Assembly: GCF_024518575.1 (NCBI RefSeq)
Contig: NZ_JANIHG010000007.1
Coordinates: forward strand, 1 to 37,034
Reading direction: 5' to 3'
Length of the DNA: 37,034 bases
Source: Methanothrix sp.
GTDB taxonomy: Archaea > Halobacteriota > Methanosarcinia > Methanotrichales > Methanotrichaceae
The position numbers and the translations under genes are program-made. Of this stretch, positions 15,485 through 23,739 are shown piece after piece; the stretch's first letter is position 1, and each line of letters opens with the position of its first letter. The notes under the pieces are model-generated. The model did not search any database and was not told the DNA's origin. It worked only from the letters and a program-made list of their open reading frames with translations.

Positions 15485-16431
15485 TCGCATTCGGGCCGGT
15501 ACCATCGAGAAGGCTCGGCATGAGCCTCGGGGTCAACAACATCCCACCTAAGATATGCACATACTCCTGCATATACTGCCAGCTGGGACGCACGCTCAAG
15601 ACGAGCGTCAAACGGCGTGGCTTCTATCCGCCGGATCGGATTCTGGATGAAGTCAAGAGGAAGGTATCAGAAGCTGGAGTGAAGATAGACTACATCACAT
15701 TTGTCCCTGATGGTGAGCCGACACTGGATGTGAATATAGGCGAAGAGATCGATCTTCTAAGGGCTCTTGGATTCAGGATAGCAGTCCTATCCAACGCATC
15801 GCTCCTCTGGGATCCTGATGTGAGAGAGGATCTCATGAACGCGGATCTGGTTTCGGTCAAGATCGATACAACGGATGAAGGCATATGGAAGAGGATCAAC
15901 AGACCGCATCAATCGCTGAAGCTGGCACAGTTACTGGAGGGTGTACGCGATTTCGCAGCGGGTTACAGTGGTGATCTGATAACAGAGAGCATGCTGATCA
16001 GGGATCTGAACGATGATGATGGGTCCCTAAGAGGCATCGCAGAGTTCCTCTCGGAGGTTGATCCTGAAAAGGCATACATATCTGCGCCGATAAGACCGCC
16101 CGCAGAGAGCTGGGCGCTTCCTCCCGCCGAGGAGAGGCTCAATGCAGCGTATCAGATCATGAGCGAGATTCTGGATCGCGTCGAGCTTCTTGTGAGCCAC
16201 GAGGAGGGGGCGTTTGTCTCAGCCGGAGATGTCAGGAGCGACATTCTCAGCATAACCGCTGTCCATCCGATGAGAGAGATGGCTCTGAGGTCCATTCTCG
16301 ATCGAAGGGGCGAGGACTGGACGCTTGTCGAGAGACTTCTGGAATGCGGAGATCTGATGGAGACGCTCTACAGCGGGGAGCGGTTTTACATTCGAAGGCT
16401 CAAATCCCCTGAGCGTCTGCCGTCGCAGTAG
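15481..16431 (+). CDS. Radical SAM protein next to NifX/MinD cluster
   Basis: 316 residues from ATG at 15481, overlapping the upstream stop by ATGA. It opens MIAFGPVPSRRLGMSLGVN and carries CX3CX2C in ICTYSCIYCQ (Cys26, Cys30, Cys33), then FVPDGEPTLD and VLSNASLL. This is the compact radical SAM family often found beside NifX-like proteins and MinD ATPases in anaerobes. It has no SPASM extension; the last 70 residues form a small winged-helix-like domain (VREMALRSIL-type). The reaction is unknown. Its last 32 bases overlap the opposite-strand exported-protein gene tail to tail. Confidence 0.85.
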   Translation: MIAFGPVPSRRLGMSLGVNNIPPKICTYSCIYCQLGRTLKTSVKRRGFYPPDRILDEVKRKVSEAGVKIDYITFVPDGEPTLDVNIGEEIDLLRALGFRIAVLSNASLLWDPDVREDLMNADLVSVKIDTTDEGIWKRINRPHQSLKLAQLLEGVRDFAAGYSGDLITESMLIRDLNDDDGSLRGIAEFLSEVDPEKAYISAPIRPPAESWALPPAEERLNAAYQIMSEILDRVELLVSHEEGAFVSAGDVRSDILSITAVHPMREMALRSILDRRGEDWTLVERLLECGDLMETLYSGERFYIRRLKSPERLPSQ

Positions 16432-16981
16432 ACCTCTCCATTCTCGCCTGGCCTGACCACATCATTCCCTGCGGGCTGAATGCGTAGTAACTGCCCGTGA
16501 TGATATCCCTTCTGATGGTCAGCATGCACCTGTAAAGCATGAGATCCTCTGTCAGAAGATCAAGATACACAACGCTCCCGACCACCTGACCGGTTGCATA
16601 TGTGCTGCGAGACGCCGGAACCAGTATCCCACGGCCGAATATGGCATCTCTGTTATGGAACAGCGTGAGCTCTGCAGTATAGCCCTCTGATAGACTGATA
16701 CGCCACTGGCCATCCATTCTCAGCGTTTGAACGCCTGGAACATATCCGCGGGTGTAACCCCATCTCTGAAGGGTCTCCAGATACTCCCACGTGCGCTCGA
16801 TGTCAGGCGTGCGCATCAGCACATCGATTCCGAGAGGATCCGGCTGGAGCTCCTCAAGAGTTGAGGTGCCATTGCCTAAGCTACTTGTTCTCCTGAGATC
16901 AATCGCATCCGACTGGGAATGAGCAATCACTGTTATGCATAGAACTGCAATTCCCCATGCCAGGAGTATCTTCGCATACAT
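16400..16981 (-). CDS. Exported protein of unknown function
   Basis: About 193 residues from ATG at 16981 (in-frame GTG at 16990). The N-terminus (MYAKILLAWGIAVLCITVIAHSQS) is a signal peptide. The mature part has no recognised domain; it includes RTPDIERTWEYLETLQRWGYTRGYVPGVQTLRMDG, then a beta-rich stretch (WRISLSEGYTAELTLFHN, GQVVGSVVYLDLLTEDL). GTGAG lies just before the start. It lies between two cluster-assembly gene groups but shows no cysteine motif linking it to them. Confidence 0.65.
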   Translation of the reverse strand: MYAKILLAWGIAVLCITVIAHSQSDAIDLRRTSSLGNGTSTLEELQPDPLGIDVLMRTPDIERTWEYLETLQRWGYTRGYVPGVQTLRMDGQWRISLSEGYTAELTLFHNRDAIFGRGILVPASRSTYATGQVVGSVVYLDLLTEDLMLYRCMLTIRRDIITGSYYAFSPQGMMWSGQARMERSTATADAQGI

Positions 16982-17065
16982 ATCACTCACGATTAAACGT
17001 TACTGCCATGTCCGGATAAAAACTCAGCTTTCATATGATGCATATACAATGTCTAGATGATGCTC

Positions 17066-17920
17066 TCATAGAGATGTCACCAGACGGCTCCATATCTGTT
17101 TTATCGAGCAGGCTGCAGGAGTGCTCAGCTCCACCACAGGCACGCTCCGGACCATTGCATCGATCACGTTTGTGTCAAATGGTATCCGGCCGATCATCTC
17201 GACCCCGCGTCCATTGCATGCAAGCTCGATATTTTCTGATGTCTCCTCATTGATGTCATATTTGTTTATGCACACCATCGCGCGGATCCTGAAATGCTCC
17301 GCAACATCAAGTATTCTGTCGAGATCGTGTACCCCTGAGACCGTGGGCTCCGTGACTATCAGTGCCAGATCAGCCCCTGACAGAGAGGCTATTACAGGGC
17401 AGCCTGTTCCGGGCGACCCGTCTATGAGCACCATATCCATCTTCAGAGATTCAGCCAGACTCCGGGCCATCTCTCTGACCATCGTCACAAGCTTTCCAGA
17501 TGCCTCTTCTCCTGGAAATAGATCCGCGTGGACGAGCGGGCCGTATCTCGTATCCGAGATGTACGCATGGCCTGAGAGGTGCTCGACCATCTTCACAGCA
17601 TCCGAGACGCATACGAGCATGCACACGCCGCAGCCCTCACATGCAGAAGGATCAACCTCAAAGTTCTTTATGGCGTCAAATCGGCAGTGTTCGACGCATG
17701 CGCCGCATTCTGTACACCTCTCCTTATCTATAGAGGCCTTTCTGATCCCGAAGAAATCGCGCCGCTCTCTCACAACAGGATTCAGGATTATGTGGAGGTC
17801 GGGCGCATCCACATCACAGTCTGCGATCACCGCCCTTCCAGATGCGCACGCTGCAAAGGATGCAACTATGGAGGTCTTGCCTGTGCCGCCCTTCCCACTG
17901 ATGACGACTATCTGCTTCAA
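17066..17920 (-). CDS. MinD/ParA-type ATPase with inserted 2[4Fe-4S] ferredoxin domain
   Basis: 284 residues. Walker A SGKGGTGKT (8-16) and ADCDVDAPD give the deviant P-loop ATPase. Two ferredoxin motifs interrupt the fold: CTECGACVEHC and CEGCGVCMLVC (residues about 70-105). VLIDGSPGTGCPV is the Walker B/switch region. Such pairs of MinD-ferredoxin proteins are found with NifX/ORP genes in anaerobic archaea and bacteria and are thought to act in cluster delivery (inference). It overlaps the upstream partner by ATGA, so the two are made together. Confidence 0.92.
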   Translation of the reverse strand: MKQIVVISGKGGTGKTSIVASFAACASGRAVIADCDVDAPDLHIILNPVVRERRDFFGIRKASIDKERCTECGACVEHCRFDAIKNFEVDPSACEGCGVCMLVCVSDAVKMVEHLSGHAYISDTRYGPLVHADLFPGEEASGKLVTMVREMARSLAESLKMDMVLIDGSPGTGCPVIASLSGADLALIVTEPTVSGVHDLDRILDVAEHFRIRAMVCINKYDINEETSENIELACNGRGVEMIGRIPFDTNVIDAMVRSVPVVELSTPAACSIKQIWSRLVTSL

Positions 17921-18750
17921 CCCGACATCCCCCTTATCCTTTCAGCAAGGTTCACGAATCGCTCCTTCCAGCCGCGCATCCTCTCCACAAAGATCACGCC
18001 GCGGGAGTACAGCTCTGCTATCTCCCTGCTCATCGGTATCTCCATCAGGACAGGCACATCCCGTTTCTCCAGGTAGCTGTAGATCTCGCGATCGCCAATG
18101 CCGCTTTTATTGATCAGAACTCCCCGCGGAATGGACATTCTCTCGAGCATTTTCAGCGCGAGAGCAAGATCAGGAAGACCAAACGGCGTCGGCTCAGCCA
18201 CCAGGAGACAGAAGTCAGTATCACGCACGGATTCCACCGCGGAGCACGATACGCCAGGTGGGCAGTCCACTATGACGGTATCTCCCTTAGCATGCCTCTT
18301 GACGTCCCTGATCAGTGGCGTTGAACGGGCCTCTCCGATCTCCAGCTCTCCCCACACAAGCTCATGATCTCCTGATCTAGCTCTTGATATCCAGCCTACC
18401 CTGCGAGGCACCTCAGAGATGGCCTTCTCGGGGCAGGCTATGAGACACCCCCCACATCCATGGCAGAGCTCAGGAAAGACCACAACTCTGCTGGGGATAA
18501 CTGCGAGCGCGTTAAATGCGCAGACATCAGAGCACCTGCCGCAGTGCACGCACAGCTCCTCATCGATCTGAGGTACTGTTACAGAGCACTCTCTCCGATC
18601 GAGAAGCCTCATCTCAGGGAAGAAGAGGAACGCATTCGGCTCCTCGACATCACAATCCAGAAGTTGGGAATTTTCCACGGACACTGTAAGGCTGGTGGCC
18701 ACAAGCGTCTTTCCGGTCCCGCCCTTCCCGCTGGCAACTGATACGATCAA
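17917..18750 (-). CDS. MinD/ParA-type ATPase with ferredoxin domain, partner
   Basis: 277 residues from TTG at 18750 with GGAGAG six bases upstream. Walker A ASGKGGTGKT, LDCDVEEPNAFLF, ferredoxin motifs CVHCGRCSDVC and CHGCGGCLIAC, and VIVDCPPGVSCSAVESV are present. It is a paralogue of the following gene with the same domain order; the two may form a heterodimer, which would account for the strict pairing. Separate promoter elements (TCTTTTAATG) lie upstream, after the DUF5320 terminator. Confidence 0.92.
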   Translation of the reverse strand: MIVSVASGKGGTGKTLVATSLTVSVENSQLLDCDVEEPNAFLFFPEMRLLDRRECSVTVPQIDEELCVHCGRCSDVCAFNALAVIPSRVVVFPELCHGCGGCLIACPEKAISEVPRRVGWISRARSGDHELVWGELEIGEARSTPLIRDVKRHAKGDTVIVDCPPGVSCSAVESVRDTDFCLLVAEPTPFGLPDLALALKMLERMSIPRGVLINKSGIGDREIYSYLEKRDVPVLMEIPMSREIAELYSRGVIFVERMRGWKERFVNLAERIRGMSG

Positions 18751-18814
18751 TCACAGCTCTCCTGACAAAACGCTGACATTAAAAGACACAACAAACAGAG
18801 CACAGATTAAAAAC

Positions 18815-18840
18815 GCTGCGGTCATCTGTTTGACCGCAGC
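18815..18840 (-). terminator. Hairpin terminator overlapping the DUF5320 stop
   Basis: GCTGCGGTCA and TGACCGCAGC form a 10-bp perfect stem around six bases, followed on the minus strand by GTTTTTAA. The TGA stop codon (18824-18822) opens the 3' arm. The shape is that of an intrinsic terminator, although archaeal termination usually depends mainly on the U-run. Confidence 0.7.
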
Positions 18841-19073
18841 CTATCCAACCTCTCCTTGACCGCCTTGAGCTCCTCTTCCAGATCCGCAGCTATATCCTCC
18901 AGGTAGCGAGCCTCCTCATCAGGCGTCGGCTCCCGAAAGGGATACCACGGGTAACCGGCTCTTCCAAAGCTCCTCCAGAGCCAACTGCCTCGACACCAGG
19001 GGTTCCAGAAGCCCGGTGCTCTGTAACCTCTTCCAGGCAGCCACCACGGTCCTGTGCAATCTCCCCAGGGCAT
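18822..19073 (-). CDS. DUF5320 family small protein
   Basis: 83 residues. The N-terminus is rich in Gly, Trp, Pro and aromatic residues (MPWGDCTGPWWLPGRGYRAPG), the hallmark of DUF5320 proteins found beside NifX-like genes. Residues 50-80 are a charged coiled coil (DEEARYLEDIAADLEEELKA). GGAGGTG at 19081-19087 is a strong ribosome-binding site. Its role is unknown; by association it works with the NifX-like proteins and ATPases around it. The promoter carries the shared island element, and the gene ends in a hairpin terminator, so it is a single-gene transcript. Confidence 0.85.
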   Translation of the reverse strand: MPWGDCTGPWWLPGRGYRAPGFWNPWCRGSWLWRSFGRAGYPWYPFREPTPDEEARYLEDIAADLEEELKAVKERLDRLRSNR

Positions 19074-19103
19074 ATCATCTCACCTCCATACAGTTATTAC
19101 TTC

Positions 19104-19135
19104 CTTATGAGAATAAGTACTTAAATATTTCGCAT
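19104..19135 (-). promoter_or_regulatory. DUF5320 promoter with shared island element (copy 3)
   Basis: Read on the minus strand it runs ATGCGAAATATTTAAGTA, five bases, TCTCATAAG. It shares the BRE/TATA, spacing and CATAAG block with copies at 11391 and 14511. Within it CTTAT and ATAAG form a short inverted repeat around TCTC, a possible half-site pair. Confidence 0.72.
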
Positions 19136-19206
19136 GAGCCGCGACACTACGGCTCTGGAGGGTGCGAGCCATTCGGAAGCCGGCCTTTTAAACAAGAATT
19201 GCTGGA

Positions 19207-20400
19207 TCATGCCAGCTGCTGGCCTCGGAGAAGATCATCGATCAGCTCCTTCAGGAAGGATCTCTGGATCTGGAGGGTCTCAACCCCAGCCTCAGAAAAT
19301 GCGTAACCAGGACCTTTGCCCTTCAGACTCTCCCTCGTCAGCACCATGTCAGGCTTGTGTTTGAGAAGGAGCTCTGCGACCTTTATGCCCTTTCCCTTCT
19401 CCATCCCAAGATAGGGGTTCGCGATGATCTCCTGTCTTATCACCTTTTTTTCCACGGTATCGATATCCACAATGGCGAAATAGGGCGACTCTCCGAAGTG
19501 CACCCCCACCTCTCCAGCTGGATCTGCAAGAGGAATCGCATACCGCATGACGCTCCTCGCCATGGGCTCATAGTGGATTATGATGCGATCCACCGCGGGC
19601 ACCTCCCTCCTGATGCTCTCTTCGATGCGGGTTGCTGAAGCATGTGCCCTCTGCAGATCTTTCAATCTAAAAACCACGCTCGCCTCCACGAAGAGGTAAC
19701 GCCCTGAGTTCCTTGCGACCACCTCCTTTACAGAGACCACCTCTGGAAACCCCTCGATTATCGAACGTATCCTCTCCAGTGTCCCCCGATCGACAGAGGC
19801 ATCGAGCAGGACACGCATGCCGCTTTCCAGGATATCCCAGCCAGCCCTTACGACGAAGAGAGCAATCACCACAGCAGCGGCTCTGTCCAGCTGAACTCCT
19901 GCCATCTGCCCCAGAAACGCTATGAAGACAATTGATGATGTGAGGACGTCCGCCTGGTGCTGGGCGCCGTCTGCAATCATGCTTGGAGAGCCGAACCTCT
20001 TTCCTATCTGTATCTGGTACCGCCCGAAGATGAACGGGATTGGAACAAGGGACAGCACTGCCAGCAGCTGCCACCCGCTGTATGCGAGGAAGATCTGCCC
20101 ACCCCTTAAAGCAGCCATGACGATCTCGTAAGCGCTCAGGAAGAGCAGAATCGATATTGCAACAGAGACCACGTTCTCAACCTTGTAGAGACCGTACGGA
20201 AAGCTCTTGCTCTTTCTGGTGGAGATCAGCAGTCCGACAATCAGCGCAAGAGATGCGAGGACGTCAACCATGGAATGGATGGCATCTGCACGAAGCGAGA
20301 GGCTGCCCGAGAGCTCTGAGAGCACGAGCTTCGCGCCAACAAGGAATATGTTCAGAAGCAGAGAGTAGATGGCAGTCCTCTGCACAGGATCGTCAGGCAT
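19207..20400 (-). CDS. CDF cation transporter fused to a C-terminal NifX-like domain
   Basis: 397 residues from ATG at 20400 with GGAGTGAGG upstream; a longer frame reaches 20457. Six membrane segments of the cation diffusion facilitator family occupy residues about 10-195, with HSMVD in TM2 (His42, Asp46). In TM5 the segment reads ADGAQHQAD: Gln occupies the position of the usual metal-binding His, with His at the next position. After the cytoplasmic CDF domain (to about 280) a NifX-like domain follows (MRYAIPLADPAGEVGVHFGE, then FAIVDID). CDF proteins export divalent metals by proton exchange. The fusion suggests metal sensing or cofactor coupling. It lies just after the ZIP gene. Confidence 0.88.
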   Translation of the reverse strand: MPDDPVQRTAIYSLLLNIFLVGAKLVLSELSGSLSLRADAIHSMVDVLASLALIVGLLISTRKSKSFPYGLYKVENVVSVAISILLFLSAYEIVMAALRGGQIFLAYSGWQLLAVLSLVPIPFIFGRYQIQIGKRFGSPSMIADGAQHQADVLTSSIVFIAFLGQMAGVQLDRAAAVVIALFVVRAGWDILESGMRVLLDASVDRGTLERIRSIIEGFPEVVSVKEVVARNSGRYLFVEASVVFRLKDLQRAHASATRIEESIRREVPAVDRIIIHYEPMARSVMRYAIPLADPAGEVGVHFGESPYFAIVDIDTVEKKVIRQEIIANPYLGMEKGKGIKVAELLLKHKPDMVLTRESLKGKGPGYAFSEAGVETLQIQRSFLKELIDDLLRGQQLA

Positions 20401-20467
20401 CCTCACTCCGGTCATTCTCTCATCATATCCTGTATTCCCACCGCTATATATCTTCACACAAAACCTC

Positions 20468-21226
20468 TTAAGGGATCTCCATCAGTACAAGGCTGATCAT
20501 CATAACAGCGAATCCCGCGATGATCCCGAGGTTTGTAAGATGCTCGCTGCCGTATCTGTTTGCTATCGGGATCAGCTCGTCGATGCAGATGAAGACCATG
20601 ATCCCGGATACAAGGGCGATAGCTGCTGAGAGGATCCACTGGTTCAGAAAAGGATAGAGAAGCAGAAGAGACAGAATGGCACCCAGCGGCTCGGTCATTC
20701 CGGCTGCAAAGGAGATCATGCAGGATCTTCTCCTGTCATTCGTGGCACAGTAGAACGGCACACTGCAGGCGATCCCCTCTGGGATGTTGTGAATTGCGAT
20801 CGCCAGCGCGATGGGTAACCCCAGACGGAGGTCTGAGAGGGATACAAGAGCCACAACCATGCCCTCAGGAAGGTTGTGAATGGCTATTCCTATGGCAGAC
20901 ATTATGCTGCTCCTGTACAGCGCTCTGGAGTGGGCATCTGTCTGCCCGTTGATGTGGATGTGGGGCACCGTATGATCGAGGATGTACATCAGGATAACAC
21001 CTGAGATGAAGAATATGTTGGAGTATGCCAGGCCGATGGTTTGCCTGGAGACGCAGAAGAGGTCCACGAACGCCACGTAGATCATGACCCCGGATGCGAA
21101 ACCAAGGCTCAGAGAGAGATAGCGCATGCTGGGTCTCGGCACAATGTACGCGATCAGACTGCCTATGCCGGTAGCGCCGCCCGCAAGCAGTGTGAGAAGA
21201 AGCGCTGCGAGAAGATCTCCTGACAC
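20468..21226 (-). CDS. ZIP family metal transporter (ZupT/GufA-like)
   Basis: 252 residues, eight membrane segments. The two metal motifs of the family are intact: HNLPEGM in TM4 and HNIPEGI in TM5. The loop between TM3 and TM4 has HIHINGQTDAHS, a His-rich metal-binding loop. ZIP proteins import zinc, iron or manganese. The start is GTG at 21226, after an in-frame stop, with no ribosome-binding site; the TATA-like CTTTTTTATT about 30 bases upstream suggests a leaderless transcript. It is co-directional with the CDF gene, so an importer and an exporter are side by side. Confidence 0.9.
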   Translation of the reverse strand: MSGDLLAALLLTLLAGGATGIGSLIAYIVPRPSMRYLSLSLGFASGVMIYVAFVDLFCVSRQTIGLAYSNIFFISGVILMYILDHTVPHIHINGQTDAHSRALYRSSIMSAIGIAIHNLPEGMVVALVSLSDLRLGLPIALAIAIHNIPEGIACSVPFYCATNDRRRSCMISFAAGMTEPLGAILSLLLLYPFLNQWILSAAIALVSGIMVFICIDELIPIANRYGSEHLTNLGIIAGFAVMMISLVLMEIP

Positions 21227-21241
21227 TCAGAAGGTTCTGAG
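21226..21241. promoter_or_regulatory. Palindrome at the ZIP start: candidate operator
   Basis: CTCAGAAGGTTCTGAG has perfect 7-bp arms around GG. It covers the first base of the GTG start and lies just downstream of the TATA-like box, where a bound repressor would block a leaderless transcript. A metal-responsive repressor is the obvious candidate (inference). Confidence 0.5.
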
Positions 21242-21250
21242 ATGCGGTGA

Positions 21251-21280
21251 ATAAAAAAGTTTTGTAGGCCGAGGGCCTAC
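21251..21280 (-). terminator. mcr operon terminator overlapping the mcrA stop
   Basis: On the minus strand GTAGGCC and GGCCTAC form a 7-bp perfect stem with a CTC loop, followed by AAAACTTTTTTATT. The TAG stop of mcrA is in the 5' arm. The T-run also forms the TATA-like part of the ZIP promoter, so termination and initiation signals share bases. Confidence 0.75.
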
Positions 21281-22956
21281 ACAGCTGGCATGACCAGTGA
21301 TCTCTCGCCGGCAGCGCGGAACTCTCGTGCACCGCCCTTGCCGAAGCAGAGCCTGATATCGGTCCAGTCGAAGACCAGCGCCGGGTTGGCGAACGTGACC
21401 TTGATCAGCGGGTTGCATGCGAAGGCGTCTCCGCGGCCAGCGTGAGCGGCGCTTGAGATGCCTGCATACTCGCCCTGGTGGCCGACGTTCATCGCGTAGT
21501 TCGGATAGTTGGCGCCCCTCAGCTCGAGCGGGTTGCCCTCGTCCGACTGGTACGAGAAGACGTTGGTCGGGCCGCACTGATCCTGCAGGTCGTAGCCGAA
21601 GAACCCGAGCCTGCCATGGGACTCTTTATGCAACAGCTGCGAGAGGTACCAGCCTGCAAGGCCTGCCTGGCTGTTGCCCGTCGCTATGGCGCAGGTGATT
21701 CCCGAAGCGGCTGCTGTGACTCCTGCCCTCTGGGATCCACCGAAGTGATCCTCAAGCAGGGTCGGGAACGACTCGTACTGCTCAAGCGCGTAGAGCGTGA
21801 CCTCTGTGGCCAGATCCTTGACGACCTCCAGGTTGGCAGGCGCCTTGGCGAAGCCGCCGTACTTATCTACGGCATAGTCGACGCCATAGTAGGAGAAGTC
21901 GTCCAGGACATCGTTGGTGTACGCTGCTGTGGCGTACTGTGTGAATCCGACGCCTCCGGACATGTAGCTGCCCAGCCAGATCTGATCGTAGAGCATGGTG
22001 CCTGCAGCGACCACGTTCAGCGAGACCTGTGTCGGATCCCAGGGCTTGACCCTTGAGGTCTGGACCATGTCAGCCAGGAAGCCGAAGCTCAGGCCGCCCG
22101 GGTTGTTGGGACCGCGAGCGCGGCGTGCGGGCAGCATGTCGGACATCTGGAGAACAGCGGCGTGCTTCGCTGCATACGCCAGGTCAGCGACAGCAGCCTC
22201 ACCGGCGCACATGTTGTACGCATCGATGAACGTCATCGAGAGCTGCATCGCGCTCCACCTTGAGGTCGTTCCGCCATCGCAGCTCCTTACCACGATCGTG
22301 GGGATGTGGATTGCCTGCCAGGTGGTCTTGCCGATGGCTGCCTTGAGCTGCTCCGCCTGGTCTGTCGGGAAGAGCTTGTTGATATCTATGAGGTACTGTG
22401 GATCGATCTCATCCGCGAGGTCATCGTCTCCGGTGAAGACCCTGACGTTGCAGTCCTCTACCAGCCCTGGATGCGTCTCGACCATGTGCTCCTGGACCAC
22501 GGCTGCGCCTGGCATCGCGTGGTTGAGGATCTCGAGGTAGTTGTTGATCGTCTCGGGTGTGACCTCCTTGCCCAGGCGCTTCTCGAGCACCTCATGAGCC
22601 ATATCGAGGCCCACGACGACGGTCCTGCGTATATCATCCCACATCTGCTGCATCGCAGGGTTGTTGACGAAGTGCAGGTCGTCGCCCTCAACTATGTACT
22701 CAGTGTTGGACAGCTTGTAGGGGACCAGCTGCCTCTGGCCCAGCGGAATTCCGCCGCAGTGCACATACGGGTTGTAGAACGATATGCCGCGCTTCCCCTC
22801 CAGCTTCTTAGCATACTCCATGAACTCTCTCTTACGAGCGCTCTGCTCGGGACCGAGCCTCTTGTACTCGGTCTTCTGGCTCGAGAGATCGAAGTCCTTT
22901 CCGAACTTCTTTGTCAGAGCCCTAACGAATAGCTTCTTGGTATGAAGTTTTGCCAT
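21277..22956 (-). CDS. mcrA: Methyl-coenzyme M reductase, alpha subunit
   Basis: 559 residues, full length. It holds the coenzyme F430 site and catalyses the methane-forming step from methyl-CoM and CoB. Signatures [17 protein letters not shown] (328-344) and [12 protein letters not shown] (451-462) are intact. The positions modified in Methanothermobacter McrA are all present by alignment: His265, Arg279, Gln409, Gly454 (thioglycine), Asp459 and Cys461. Whether they are modified here is not visible. It is the last gene of the operon, 13 bases after mcrG, and ends in a hairpin terminator. Confidence 0.99.
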   Translation of the reverse strand: MAKLHTKKLFVRALTKKFGKDFDLSSQKTEYKRLGPEQSARKREFMEYAKKLEGKRGISFYNPYVHCGGIPLGQRQLVPYKLSNTEYIVEGDDLHFVNNPAMQQMWDDIRRTVVVGLDMAHEVLEKRLGKEVTPETINNYLEILNHAMPGAAVVQEHMVETHPGLVEDCNVRVFTGDDDLADEIDPQYLIDINKLFPTDQAEQLKAAIGKTTWQAIHIPTIVVRSCDGGTTSRWSAMQLSMTFIDAYNMCAGEAAVADLAYAAKHAAVLQMSDMLPARRARGPNNPGGLSFGFLADMVQTSRVKPWDPTQVSLNVVAAGTMLYDQIWLGSYMSGGVGFTQYATAAYTNDVLDDFSYYGVDYAVDKYGGFAKAPANLEVVKDLATEVTLYALEQYESFPTLLEDHFGGSQRAGVTAAASGITCAIATGNSQAGLAGWYLSQLLHKESHGRLGFFGYDLQDQCGPTNVFSYQSDEGNPLELRGANYPNYAMNVGHQGEYAGISSAAHAGRGDAFACNPLIKVTFANPALVFDWTDIRLCFGKGGAREFRAAGERSLVMPAV

Positions 22957-22969
22957 TTATCTCGCCTCC

Positions 22970-23737
22970 TCACTCCGGCCTGAAGCCCCACTTTGTCCTG
23001 AGCTCCCACATGTGATGCAGAGCCTCCAGCGCCTCATCGAACTTTCGAGCGCCCACCTTGCCGCCGAATGATATATTGTCATACCTGAAGATCGTGGTCC
23101 GCTTCTTGAGCTCATCCTCGCTCATCGGCTTGCCGACATTGATCTTCTTGTCCAGCGGTATGCCTACCTGGTCCTTTACGTAATAGACGTTGCCATCAGC
23201 GCCCATCTCGGTCCTGGCCAGCATGTCGAACATCATGCCGTTCTCCTCAAGCCTCAGGGAGTGGCCGTGGACCGTGCAGCCCCTCATGGAGCATCTTGCG
23301 ACATCTGTCATCTCAGAGTCCATGAGCTTCTTTGTGTATGCCTCGATATCCCTCTCGCGGGCCTCTATGATCTGCCTGCCTGAGAGGGTGCCTGGATCCG
23401 CGCCTCTGCAGTTTATCGCTGCCCAGTAGGACCTCCAGTACGGGATCGACGGGGCGAAGTACATCGAGTCAGCGAACTGGGAGTACCTGACACGGTCTCC
23501 TGCGGCAGCGCCTGGTGTGGGCTCGACGAGCTGCCTTATCGGGCAGTCAGGCTCACCCATCTCCTTCAGCGGTGGATGGGTGCTCGGGTAGTCGGCACCG
23601 GGGGCCCTGTGGCCCATGATAGCAACTACATCTGCCTCGGGAATATCTCTGAGCTTCTCGAGGTTTCCGGACATGTGCTTCCTTCTGTTGGCTCCAACAG
23701 AGGTGTTGCCGGGATAGTATTGGGGTGTGTATGCCAT
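22970..23737 (-). CDS. mcrG: Methyl-coenzyme M reductase, gamma subunit
   Basis: 255 residues, normal length. It begins MAYTPQYYPGNTSVGANRRKHM and contains VVAIMGHRAPGADYPSTHPPL and RCSMRGCTVHGHSLRLEENGMMFD, typical of the gamma chain of the (alpha-beta-gamma)2 enzyme. It starts two bases after the mcrD stop, so there is no room for mcrC, which lies between D and G in Methanosarcina-type mcrBDCGA operons. Confidence 0.98.
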   Translation of the reverse strand: MAYTPQYYPGNTSVGANRRKHMSGNLEKLRDIPEADVVAIMGHRAPGADYPSTHPPLKEMGEPDCPIRQLVEPTPGAAAGDRVRYSQFADSMYFAPSIPYWRSYWAAINCRGADPGTLSGRQIIEARERDIEAYTKKLMDSEMTDVARCSMRGCTVHGHSLRLEENGMMFDMLARTEMGADGNVYYVKDQVGIPLDKKINVGKPMSEDELKKRTTIFRYDNISFGGKVGARKFDEALEALHHMWELRTKWGFRPE

Positions 23738-23739
23738 AT

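Noticed and set aside
17121-18113. Long plus-strand frame of 330 codons
   Set aside because: Antisense to the two MinD-ferredoxin genes, which have complete Walker and cluster motifs.
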